Assembly: GCA_043816305.1 (NCBI GenBank)
Contig: JBDRHZ010000023.1
Span: 1 to 64,000, forward strand
Length of the DNA: 64,000 nucleotides
Source of the DNA: JAHIVN01 sp018816645
GTDB lineage: Bacteria; Patescibacteriota; Dojkabacteria; JAHIVN01
Direction: 5' to 3'
Shown here one piece after another: positions 34,858 through 42,863 of the stretch. How positions within the stretch are numbered: the first letter of the stretch is position 1; each line of letters opens with the position of its first letter. The notes under the pieces were generated by a model, which was not told the DNA's origin, ran no database searches, and saw only the letters and a list, made by a program, of their open reading frames with translations. Position numbers and translations under genes: made by a program.

Positions 34858-35274
34858 ATGCTACATCTAGCGATCTTTACTCCAGGCTACATCACCAAAA
34901 TATTTACGGGCCAAAAAACTATTGATGCCAGGTTCTCAAAGATACAATGTGCGCCATTTGGAAATATCGAAAAAGGAGATCTTGTACTTATGAAGAAATC
35001 CGGAGGAGCTATAGAAGGTTACTTTGTTGCAGGAAATGTGAAATTTTATAAAAACTTGACTCCGGACAAGTTGAAAGAAATCATTAAGAAGAATTGGGAT
35101 GCGCTGGCACTTTCAGAAAAGTTTTGGCAGGAAAGGGTAAGCGCAACATTACTCACTCTTATAGACATAAAAAGACCAACGAAGTTCAGAATTCCAGTTA
35201 CGGTAAAGAAGAGAAGCCTTTCTGGCTGGGTCATGCTCGGAGGCGAAAGCCAGAAGCAGATACAGCTTTTTTAG
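34858..35274 (+). CDS. ASCH/PUA-like domain protein
   Basis: A 138-residue protein. LHLAIFTPGYITKIFTGQKTIDARFSKIQCAPFGNIEKGDLVLMKKSGGAIEGYFVAGNV matches the ASCH domain (PUA-like beta barrel), including the K-T-I-D-x-R-F motif and the G-D-L-V strand. ASCH proteins are presumed RNA-binding; some hydrolyse N4-acetylcytidine. Here the catalytic role is unproven. It converges with mnmA; a 9-bp inverted repeat (35286-35294 with 35307-35315) lies between the two ends. Confidence 0.75.
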   Translation: MLHLAIFTPGYITKIFTGQKTIDARFSKIQCAPFGNIEKGDLVLMKKSGGAIEGYFVAGNVKFYKNLTPDKLKEIIKKNWDALALSEKFWQERVSATLLTLIDIKRPTKFRIPVTVKKRSLSGWVMLGGESQKQIQLF

Positions 35275-35325
35275 TCCAGATAACAACAATTGTTGAACTA
35301 ATGTTAAACAATTGTACAGCCTCTC

Positions 35326-36426
35326 CTAAACATCTCCCCGGCCTATCTCCCCGCTGCATACAACTACCTCCCCATCATACAACATCCCAAACTGTCCCTC
35401 AGTCACACCAAATGCTTTATCCTTCAACTCTAATTCTAGCGAATTATCGTTCAGTTTCTTCACTTTTCCCATCACCCCTTTGTGAGGATGTCTGAGTTTG
35501 ACCAAGTATTCTTTTCCCTCTTCCAGCAAATCGCCTGCGAGAACATTCAAAGACTTCAACACAACCGTGCCTGCTAGAAGATACTTGCTACTGCTACCCT
35601 TCGCAACGTAAACTATATTCTTTTCGACATCTTTCTTGGCTACATAATAAGGTTTCCCAGCTCCGCCAATTCCGAGGCCACTCCTTTGCCCGATCGTGAA
35701 AAACCAGTAGCCATCATGTTCGCCTACAACTCTTCCACTCTCTATATCTATAATTCCACCTTTCTTTTTCCCCATATATCTCTCAAGAAAATCATTGAAG
35801 CGAATTCTTCCTAAGAAACAAAGCCCTTGACTATCGGGACGTGCGTGGGTTGGGAGACCTGCCTTCTTTGCGATATCACGAACTTCACTTTTCAACATAT
35901 CCCCTATCGGAAACATCGCTTTAATCAGCTGTTTCTTTGTCATTCTGCTCAGAAAGTAAGTCTGGTCCTTCCAAGCATCCTTTGCTCTAAACAATCTATC
36001 AACAACCTGCTGCTTGCCCGACGAAGCCTCGGCGAAGTCGGGTTCGCTGTTCTTTAATCTCGCATAATGTCCCGTAGCTATTCTGTCATACTTTTTCCCA
36101 TATTTTTCATCAAACACTCCAAACTTAATCAGCTGATTACACATTATGTCCGGATTCGGAGTTCTCCCCTCTTTCAGTGTTTTTAGCGTATACTCAACGA
36201 TTGATTTCCAATATTCTTTTTGTAAATTGACTACTTTAAGAAGGACTTTCAGTTTATTAGTAACTGCCCGAGCATACTTCAGGTCTTCTTTCCACGGACA
36301 GACTTTGAAATCCTCCTCTAGCCAGATCTTGATATAATATGATGTAACGTCATACCCCTGCTTTTTCAAAAGGTATAATGCTACCGAGCTGTCAACACCA
36401 CCTGAAGTGAGTACTGCGATTTTCAT
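35326..36426 (-). CDS. mnmA: tRNA-specific 2-thiouridylase MnmA with in-frame palindromic insertion
   Basis: A 366-residue tRNA U34 thiolase. The N-terminal PP-loop SGGVDSSVA is at 8-16. Catalytic Cys candidates are NPDIMCNQ and SQGLCFLG, and the family block FFTIGQRSGLGIGG is present. The longer open frame upstream (to 36525) does not match the family. The ATG at 36426 follows an extended -10 (TGT-TATAAT) by 9 nt. Around residues 125-140, between GHYARLK and the KDQTYFL block, the extra peptide NSEPDFAEASSGKQQVV is encoded by a GC-rich palindrome, in a surface-loop position. Confidence 0.95.
   Translation of the reverse strand: MKIAVLTSGGVDSSVALYLLKKQGYDVTSYYIKIWLEEDFKVCPWKEDLKYARAVTNKLKVLLKVVNLQKEYWKSIVEYTLKTLKEGRTPNPDIMCNQLIKFGVFDEKYGKKYDRIATGHYARLKNSEPDFAEASSGKQQVVDRLFRAKDAWKDQTYFLSRMTKKQLIKAMFPIGDMLKSEVRDIAKKAGLPTHARPDSQGLCFLGRIRFNDFLERYMGKKKGGIIDIESGRVVGEHDGYWFFTIGQRSGLGIGGAGKPYYVAKKDVEKNIVYVAKGSSSKYLLAGTVVLKSLNVLAGDLLEEGKEYLVKLRHPHKGVMGKVKKLNDNSLELELKDKAFGVTEGQFGMLYDGEVVVCSGEIGRGDV
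36017..36042. repeat. Palindromic element inserted in frame in mnmA
   Basis: CCCGAC (36017-36022) pairs with GTCGGG (36037-36042). The minus-strand core CTTCGCCGAGGCTTCGTCGG is 19/20 identical to that in the tRNA-like remnant at 17429-17448. It encodes PDFAEASS in mnmA. Confidence 0.75.
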
Positions 36427-36435
36427 GATGGGGAA

Positions 36436-36444
36436 ATTATAACA
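36436..36444 (-). promoter_or_regulatory. Extended -10 promoter of mnmA
   Basis: On the minus strand TGT followed by a consensus TATAAT lies 9 nt upstream of the mnmA ATG, leaving about 3 nt of leader. No well-spaced -35 is visible, consistent with an extended -10 promoter. Confidence 0.55.
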
Positions 36445-36616
36445 CATGGGACGATTGTCAGACTCTTGGGAAACGTGATTAGCGGATTGCGCGTGCTTGA
36501 TACCAGATCCCAGCCAAACTATCAAATCTATGTACTACCTAAACTTTCTTGCTACATGAATTAGTCTCCAGTTACGTAATTCTTTTCCAAGTCAATAATA
36601 CAATACCGGACGGAAC

Positions 36617-36742
36617 CTATCTAGCAAGGAATTTCTTGATTTTTGAAGTTTCGTTCAGCATCTTAAGTAAACTTATTTCAAAACCAAGTTTCTCGGTGGT
36701 TTCTGGGTCTATTTTTACAGCAATGATTTTACAATAGCCCAC
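36617..36742 (-). CDS. Possible 41-aa ORF or gene remnant (GTG start)
   Basis: Within the 530-nt gap 36427-36956, the minus strand is open from a GTG at 36742 and reads VGYCKIIAVKIDPETTEKLGF, then EISLLKMLNETSKIKKFLAR before TAG. Its composition looks protein-like, but no family or good ribosome-binding site is visible. The opposite-strand 62-codon frame is less natural. It could be the 3' remnant of a lost gene. Confidence 0.25.
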   Translation of the reverse strand: MGYCKIIAVKIDPETTEKLGFEISLLKMLNETSKIKKFLAR

Positions 36743-36956
36743 CTAGAGGATCAGTGTACTTAGATGTGAAATATCAGTCCTTGGCTCAGTAAAAATGTTG
36801 CATATTCAAAGTGTTTCTAGTGCGCAACATGTATGCAACCTGTACAACATCTTGATAATCTCCAAGTGGTGATGTAAACTGTTACTGCAAAGTTTTATAT
36901 ATTTAAAGTTGCTTACGGCCGATTTTAACTAAAAAGTTAATTTCGGATATAGTCTA

Positions 36957-39554
36957 ATGAAGGGTATAGTCCGCTTAATAATCCATACTATTCCTATATT
37001 CATATTTTTTGTGGTTGTGTTTCTGTTCTATGGAACGAAGAGTCGAGCCTTTGCAGTGTTACTTGATACTCCGGATGAGGATATCTGGATTACAAATGGA
37101 ATAGTAAGAGCTTCGGTGGCCGGTAATGATGGTATAGTCTACATCGGCGGCTCTTTTAATTATATTGGGCCAAATACAGGGAATGGAGTACCTTTTGATA
37201 TAACTAACGGTGACCCCGTATCTAGCTATCCTAAAATTGATGGCTTTGTGCGTACAGCAGTTCCCGATGGTTCGGGTGGTTTTTATTTAGGAGGATCATT
37301 CAACTATGCGGGGGGGATGCCACGAAATCGTCTTGTTCACCTTTTTTCTGATGGAACAGTTGATTTAGCATGGAATCCAAATTCAAATGGTGATGTTTAC
37401 TCTTTAGCCGTTAGTGGGTCGATTATATATGTAGGTGGAGAATTCACATCGATCGGTGGTCAAACACGAAACCGAATTGCTGCTGTCGACACTTCTACTG
37501 GAGCTGTTACAACATGGAATCCAAACGCAAATAATAGAGTTTTTGAGTTGTCGATAAGTGACTCGATAGTGTATGCAGGAGGATTCTTTACTACAATAGG
37601 AGGGCAACCAAGAAATCGTATTGCAGCCTTAGATGTTTCGACCGGAAATGCCACAACATGGAATCCAAATGCAAATAGTCATGTAAGTACTTTGACTGTT
37701 AGTGGTTCGACAGTGTATGTCGGAGGAGGCTTTACTACAATAGGCGGCCAGTCAAGAAACTTTTTAGCTGCCTTAGATACAACATCCGGTAATGCTACAG
37801 CGTGGAATCCGAATGCAAATAGTCAAGTGAGCACTATAGCTGTTAGTGGTTCAATAGTGTACGTTGGGGGAAATTTTTCTACAGTAGGCGGCCAGTCAAG
37901 AAATTATTTAGCTGCCTTAGATGCAACATCCGGTAATGCTACAGCGTGGAATCCGAATGCAAATAATCAAGTGGGTATTATTGCTGTTGTTGGTTCGACA
38001 GTGTATGTCGGGGGAAACTTTACAACAATAGGAAGCCAGTCGCGTAGGTCTATTGCTTCTCTTGATTCAATTACAGGAATTGCGACTGCATGGAACCCTG
38101 AAACAAGCGGTGTTCCAATGACTTTGGCTGTTAGTGGTTCTATGCTGTATGTAGGTGGCAACTTTGTTTCCATTGGTGGAAAAGCAAGAAGCAATCTTGC
38201 CGCATTTGATACTTATACGGGAGAGTTTACAGAATGGGATCCTGTTTCGTCTGGTGATGTTTATACACTCGTATTTGATGATTCTAAAGTATATATCGGT
38301 GGGGACTTTTTCAATATTGGAGGTCAGTCCCGTTACCGAATTGCTGCAGTAGAAACCCCTACTGGTACCGTAACAGCGTGGAATCCAAGTGCTAATAACA
38401 GTGTTTTTTCAATCGCAGTAAATGGTTCAACAGTATATGCAGGAGGAAACTTTACAACAATAGGCGGCCAGTCAAGAAATTATTTGGCTGCCTTAGATGC
38501 AACATCCGGCAATGCTACTGTGTGGGATCCGAACGCAAATAGCTGGGTCAATACTATAACTATCGATGGTTCAACAGTATACGCAGGAGGAAACTTTACA
38601 ACAATAGGCGGTCAGTCAAGAAATTATTTGGCTGCCTTAGATGCAACATCCGGTAATGCTACTGCGTGGGATCCGAATGCAAATAGTTCAGTGACTAGCG
38701 TGGCTGTTAGTGATTCTATGCTGTATGTATGTGGAGCTTTCAAAGCATTCCAAAATAATCTTCTTTATCGTCCTAGTTTTGCGAGATTCAACGATGATTC
38801 TACTGCACCAGTTATTTCGCTCACGGCTTTATCACCAGATCCAACAACCGATCTTAGTCCGACGTTCTGGGGTACGGCTACAGATGACTTAAATACAGTG
38901 ACATTAGTTGAATTTCAAATAGATAGTACTTCTGGCTCATGGACGACTTGTGTTTCTGACGATGGTACATTTGATGAAGCTTCGGAAATTTTTACTTGCG
39001 ACGTTTCCGCTTTGACTGATGGCAGTCATAAAATTTATGTTCGTGCTACCGATAGTACTGGTAATACTACAGGTTCCGGTAGTGAAGCAACGGATACATT
39101 TACTGTTGATACTACAGTAGAAGGGAAAACCATTTCAATAGGGGGAAAACTAATTGAAGAAGGTAAAGACAATGCGGAAATCGGAAATAAGAAACCCGAG
39201 TTCAGAGGAAGTGGAGAGCCAGAAGCATTGGTTACAATAGTACTAAGTGGAGATGGTATAGTGGTGATAGGAAGAACAGCAGTAGGAGAAGATGGAAGTT
39301 GGGCATGGAAACCGAATGAAGCTCTGCCTAACGGTGAATATACTGTCATTATTACTTATGAAGATAGAGTTGGTAATACAAGAGAGGAAAAGTTCACACT
39401 TATAATAAAAGCTGGATCTATTGACACAACTGAAACTGAACTTGCTGATAGCGGGGGTAATAGTAGATATATGATAATATATGGACTAATCCTTATCACT
39501 TTTTCTCTAGGAATATATAGACAGGATACATCCGTGATAATGATTAAACTTTAA
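36957..39554 (+). CDS. Large surface protein: 48-aa propeller repeats, Ig-like domains, C-terminal anchor
   Basis: An 865-residue exported protein. It has a signal/TM segment (about 5-28), then from about residue 60 to 600 at least eleven 48-residue repeats (144-nt period) of the form VYVGGNFTTIGGQSRNYLAALDATSGNATAWNPNAN, resembling a delta-60-type beta-propeller. An Ig-like domain (about 620-715) and a second Ig-like/Big domain (about 720-820) follow. The end ETELADSGGNSRYMIIYGLILITFSLGIYRQ resembles a LAxTG-type sorting signal plus TM, but with little basic tail. Several repeats are nearly identical in DNA. A likely adhesion or surface-layer role is inference. Confidence 0.8.
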   Translation: MKGIVRLIIHTIPIFIFFVVVFLFYGTKSRAFAVLLDTPDEDIWITNGIVRASVAGNDGIVYIGGSFNYIGPNTGNGVPFDITNGDPVSSYPKIDGFVRTAVPDGSGGFYLGGSFNYAGGMPRNRLVHLFSDGTVDLAWNPNSNGDVYSLAVSGSIIYVGGEFTSIGGQTRNRIAAVDTSTGAVTTWNPNANNRVFELSISDSIVYAGGFFTTIGGQPRNRIAALDVSTGNATTWNPNANSHVSTLTVSGSTVYVGGGFTTIGGQSRNFLAALDTTSGNATAWNPNANSQVSTIAVSGSIVYVGGNFSTVGGQSRNYLAALDATSGNATAWNPNANNQVGIIAVVGSTVYVGGNFTTIGSQSRRSIASLDSITGIATAWNPETSGVPMTLAVSGSMLYVGGNFVSIGGKARSNLAAFDTYTGEFTEWDPVSSGDVYTLVFDDSKVYIGGDFFNIGGQSRYRIAAVETPTGTVTAWNPSANNSVFSIAVNGSTVYAGGNFTTIGGQSRNYLAALDATSGNATVWDPNANSWVNTITIDGSTVYAGGNFTTIGGQSRNYLAALDATSGNATAWDPNANSSVTSVAVSDSMLYVCGAFKAFQNNLLYRPSFARFNDDSTAPVISLTALSPDPTTDLSPTFWGTATDDLNTVTLVEFQIDSTSGSWTTCVSDDGTFDEASEIFTCDVSALTDGSHKIYVRATDSTGNTTGSGSEATDTFTVDTTVEGKTISIGGKLIEEGKDNAEIGNKKPEFRGSGEPEALVTIVLSGDGIVVIGRTAVGEDGSWAWKPNEALPNGEYTVIITYEDRVGNTREEKFTLIIKAGSIDTTETELADSGGNSRYMIIYGLILITFSLGIYRQDTSVIMIKL

Positions 39555-39875
39555 TCCTGTAAATCATTAGAAAGGGTGAGTACAACAATTTTCTTTGTCA
39601 CTATTGCCGTACCTATAGGTATGAATTGTATTCCTGTCGTTATTTCAGAATGGTTCTAATTTCTACGAGATTTGTTCATAGGATCAAGGTTTTATCGCTA
39701 TATAATCATCCATCTCTCCTATCTCCCTCGGACCATATAACATATGATAAAATGTGTTAGGCAGGTGGATAACCGATCTCGCACGCATCATGTCCAAAAA
39801 AAGATTTACTGAAAAAAATATAGCTCTCACTTCTGAACTCACCTAATTGCAAATAAAAGTTTAGAAAATAAAAAT
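39555..39875. other. 321-nt intergenic region, nothing identified
   Basis: It lies between the convergent surface-protein gene and the small membrane-protein gene. I found no ORF, tRNA or strong hairpin. Confidence 0.5.
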
Positions 39876-40226
39876 CTAATCACCCTCAATTCTACTTCCA
39901 ATGATTACTGACAGTGTTGACCCTGCAACTGCTCCCACAGTAATACCACCCATAAGCGCAAGAGTCATTCCTATAGCACCAGCCCCAGAGGTAACTGCTT
40001 TGTGCCCAAAATACATACCAGCCGTGTAAGCTCCAATAAGTTTGAGAGAGGCCCCAAGAACAAACCTTTTCTCAGAAGGTGTCATGCTATCTACTCTTAA
40101 TCGGACACATTTAGCCGTGTTTTTGACTAGACCTTTTACCCGGAGCAGTCCTCCTGTAACTCTCAAAAGTTTCTCTCGAAAAAGCGCAAATTTGTTTACT
40201 CCTGTTTCGAACTCTAAGTTATCCAT
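39876..40226 (-). CDS. Hypothetical Gly-rich membrane protein
   Basis: No family recognised. About 116 residues from the ATG at 40226. The first in-frame ATG (40250) overlaps a TATAAT box at 40249-40254 and so is unlikely to be used. The N-terminal half is basic (FREKLLRVTGGLLRVKGLVKNTAK); the C-terminal half has two Gly/Ala-rich hydrophobic segments (LGASLKLIGAYTAGMYFG and AGAIGMTLALMGGITVGAVAGSTLSVIIG) that could form a helical hairpin in the membrane. Confidence 0.55.
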   Translation of the reverse strand: MDNLEFETGVNKFALFREKLLRVTGGLLRVKGLVKNTAKCVRLRVDSMTPSEKRFVLGASLKLIGAYTAGMYFGHKAVTSGAGAIGMTLALMGGITVGAVAGSTLSVIIGSRIEGD

Positions 40227-40361
40227 ATAGATAAAAAGATAAGGATTCATTATATCAGTTACACTAATCCATTCTCAACTATAGGACGGACAGAAAGTGA
40301 TTGAAGTGCTCTGTGTAGTTAAGGCTTACGGGTTACGGAGTACGGTTACCGGCTACCAGTT

Positions 40362-42236
40362 CTAATAATATGGATTATCCGGCACATCGTGTGAAGCCGG
40401 CTGTGCATGCACGAAATTCTTTGAGGACAGCTTCTTTATGACTCTTATGATCGAGTAAAAAACAATTATCACTAATATCAGAAAAAGAATGACTGGGATA
40501 CCTAAAAACACAATTTTTCCATATACGTTTAGCTGGTCTATCTTTTCCAAAACCTTGTGCTTTGGTGTATATCTATACCGGTCAAGCAATGATGATAAAT
40601 CTTCCACGTCCTCAAGTTCCAGCTCATCGATTATTTCTATCTGAAAAGTCGGAGGATCGAGTTTCATAGTATCGACAGAGTATTTTGTAATCGGGCTTGG
40701 CGTCTCGACGTCTATACTTGCAACCCGCCATAGAGCATGATCCAGATCTGAACCGATATAGTTTCTCCTCCCAGTATCACCCCAGGTCGGATCAACTGGA
40801 ACCCAGCCAATATTTGGCATGTAAACCTCGGTCCATTGATGACCTTCCTCAGTTTCTTCTTCGGCTCTAGGGTCAAAACCATATCCAAAAGCTGCTCTGG
40901 CTGGGATTCCCTGCGCGCGCAGCAGAGTTATCAAGAGATCAGAGTATTCCATACATACACTGCTACCGCCTTTCAAAGTTGCAAGCGCACCTTGCCGCTG
41001 GTTGTTTATACCAGTTTTCAGGTTATCATAGTCTACATTTTCAGTCACATAATTGTAGTCAGCAAGAACAATATCGTAGACATTCTTCATATCCCCTTTT
41101 AACTTTTCGGCTGTTGTTTGAATTTCTGAATCGTTTACTTCCCAGAAATTGGCTTGTTCCAGCAGATTTTCATATGATCTTTTCTCACCATCAGACTCAG
41201 AATAAACTTTGTCCAGATCAATATCGCTTATTGTCCCAACAGTCTTTTTATTGATTTCTTTTGTAATGCTCGTTACGATATAGCCTTCAACGGCAATCTC
41301 TGTCTCCTCCTCATTTGTAAATGAAAACCTAGCAACAACATTTCCTTCACTATCCTCTTTGACATACACAGGCGAAGGCATAATGGATTTGAAGTAGACT
41401 TTTTGATTACCGCCATCGCCCTCTCTAGGCAAAACCAGGTCATAAAAGACATTGAATATTTTTGACGATAGCTCTTTTGTTGCCCTAACGGGCTGAGTAA
41501 TTCTAAATTTATAATACTGAAGGTCCCCTATCTGAACCCATGCAGAATTCTCTACTAGAGCGTCAACATCAAACTTGTAAACACTTCCGTCTTCAGTGTG
41601 AGAAGATGTGTGCTCAGAAGGAAGAACAAAATTTGGTTCATCAAATGATTTATCTAGTTCCAAAATTACTGAATAATGCGTTTTTGATGTTGCCCCAGAG
41701 TCATATGAGACAACATCACTGTATCCTTTCGGAAGCCCTGGAACATAGATATTCCAAACATTTCCACTTCTGTTTACCAGCTCAAAGTTTTTGTATTCCA
41801 ACACATATACATAATCTGTACCTTTCACTACATTGGACTTGAATTTCGTAGTAAGCTCAATTTTCTTGTCATCTATTTTAATGTCATAGTCTAGTTTGTT
41901 GCCTGAAGGATCGGTTAAAGAAATTGTCTTTGCGACTTTCTTCAGATCTTCTTTTGAACTTTCGGACCTGGTTTTGAATGAAGATATGATAAACTTTTCA
42001 GATGAATCTCGCGGAATGTAATACTTGCTGGATGAATTCTCAATAGTTCTTATCTCCCTTATACTCATGATCCCCGAAGAATCGACCGAATAGGAAAGAT
42101 CAATATTTGTAGTAAAATCTGCTGCTGACACAGATCCTGCTGGCAAAAAAGCATACATAACTACCACCAGCAAACAGGTAGACATAATCTTTATAAGGGA
42201 AAGTCTAATTTTTGATTCCAATAATTTCATTTCCAT
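40362..42236 (-). CDS. Secreted transglutaminase-like protein with C-terminal TM
   Basis: A 624-residue protein with a signal peptide (about 10-38, ending GSVSA) and a long beta-rich extracytoplasmic N-terminal region (40-340). A transglutaminase/protease-like core follows: Cys in GGSSVCMEYSDLL (C428), His in EGHQWTEVY and Asp in VPVDPTWGD, the classical triad. A TM segment near 578-600 and a cytoplasmic tail end the protein. Bacterial members hydrolyse or cross-link amide bonds at the cell surface. The gene lies just upstream of a small 2-TM protein gene on the same strand. Confidence 0.88.
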   Translation of the reverse strand: MEMKLLESKIRLSLIKIMSTCLLVVVMYAFLPAGSVSAADFTTNIDLSYSVDSSGIMSIREIRTIENSSSKYYIPRDSSEKFIISSFKTRSESSKEDLKKVAKTISLTDPSGNKLDYDIKIDDKKIELTTKFKSNVVKGTDYVYVLEYKNFELVNRSGNVWNIYVPGLPKGYSDVVSYDSGATSKTHYSVILELDKSFDEPNFVLPSEHTSSHTEDGSVYKFDVDALVENSAWVQIGDLQYYKFRITQPVRATKELSSKIFNVFYDLVLPREGDGGNQKVYFKSIMPSPVYVKEDSEGNVVARFSFTNEEETEIAVEGYIVTSITKEINKKTVGTISDIDLDKVYSESDGEKRSYENLLEQANFWEVNDSEIQTTAEKLKGDMKNVYDIVLADYNYVTENVDYDNLKTGINNQRQGALATLKGGSSVCMEYSDLLITLLRAQGIPARAAFGYGFDPRAEEETEEGHQWTEVYMPNIGWVPVDPTWGDTGRRNYIGSDLDHALWRVASIDVETPSPITKYSVDTMKLDPPTFQIEIIDELELEDVEDLSSLLDRYRYTPKHKVLEKIDQLNVYGKIVFLGIPVILFLILVIIVFYSIIRVIKKLSSKNFVHAQPASHDVPDNPYY

Positions 42237-42308
42237 GAAAATTTCACGGGCTAAGGAAAAAAATCTGCCTCCTTGACAAGATATCAGAGAATTATTTATA
42301 TGACAAAT

Positions 42309-42548
42309 TTACTTTACAGGTTTAGGCCCTTCTACAGTGATAGGTTTCTGAGGAATGGGAATTTTTGGTTTGTTAATGGCTCTCACTATCAAATTCCCTA
42401 CAACCCCGAACACTAAAAGTAAAACGCCGGTTATCACATACTCCGCCCACATAGGCAGGTCAAAAAAGAGGTATAACGGAAGTGAGAAAAAAACTGCCAA
42501 AAGTATCCCTAGGAAACATCCAAATGTTTGAGCACTCTTGTCGTCCAT
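42309..42548 (-). CDS. Small membrane protein with two TM segments
   Basis: A 79-residue protein. TM segments are at about 8-28 (FGCFLGILLAVFFSLPLYLFF) and 33-55 (AEYVITGVLLLVFGVVGNLIV), followed by a Pro/Lys-rich tail. It superficially resembles AtpZ/AtpI-size proteins, but no ATP synthase genes are nearby. It lies upstream of the transglutaminase gene and could be co-transcribed with it. Confidence 0.55.
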   Translation of the reverse strand: MDDKSAQTFGCFLGILLAVFFSLPLYLFFDLPMWAEYVITGVLLLVFGVVGNLIVRAINKPKIPIPQKPITVEGPKPVK

Positions 42549-42863
42549 TTTGTAAATAGAATAATAAGGATAATATATAATATTACGGAGAGAATAACAA
42601 GGTACGCAGATAGTAAACCGTAAGCCGTAGACTGTAATCCATATTTCGTAATCCGCCGTGCCCTGCCTGTCCTGGTCGTTAGGCCAGGGAACTAGTCGAG
42701 GTGTATTCCGTAAACAGTAGTCGGAATCTGTAGGACAGTAATAGGGATGAGTTAGAAGGTGACAGATAAAAGATAACGGATATCTGATATCTAAAATCCA
42801 GCAACTACTAAATATTATCCAAATCTCGTGATATGTGATAAAATCTTAAGTCACATCTAAAAA
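42549..42863. repeat. Intergenic region of decayed short repeats
   Basis: The 315-nt gap before infB is full of imperfect repeats of the type gtaa(g/t)ccgta and agtagtcggaatctgtag. It contains a GC-rich block (42656-42700, CCGCCGTGCC...) with a CCTGGTCGTTAGGCCAGG hairpin. Related strings occur at 21540-21580 and, inverted, at 40320-40360. It has the look of a non-coding repeat family; no gene was found. TAAAAT near 42840 may be the infB -10 box. Confidence 0.5.

Noticed and set aside
36427..36525. 33-codon N-terminal extension of mnmA
   Set aside because: MnmA begins at the PP-loop strand; the extension holds the extended -10 promoter and has no similarity.
37140..38760. Regular 144-nt repeats as a CRISPR array or satellite DNA
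   Set aside because: The period is 48 codons in an uninterrupted frame with conserved residues and synonymous variation, so it is a protein repeat.
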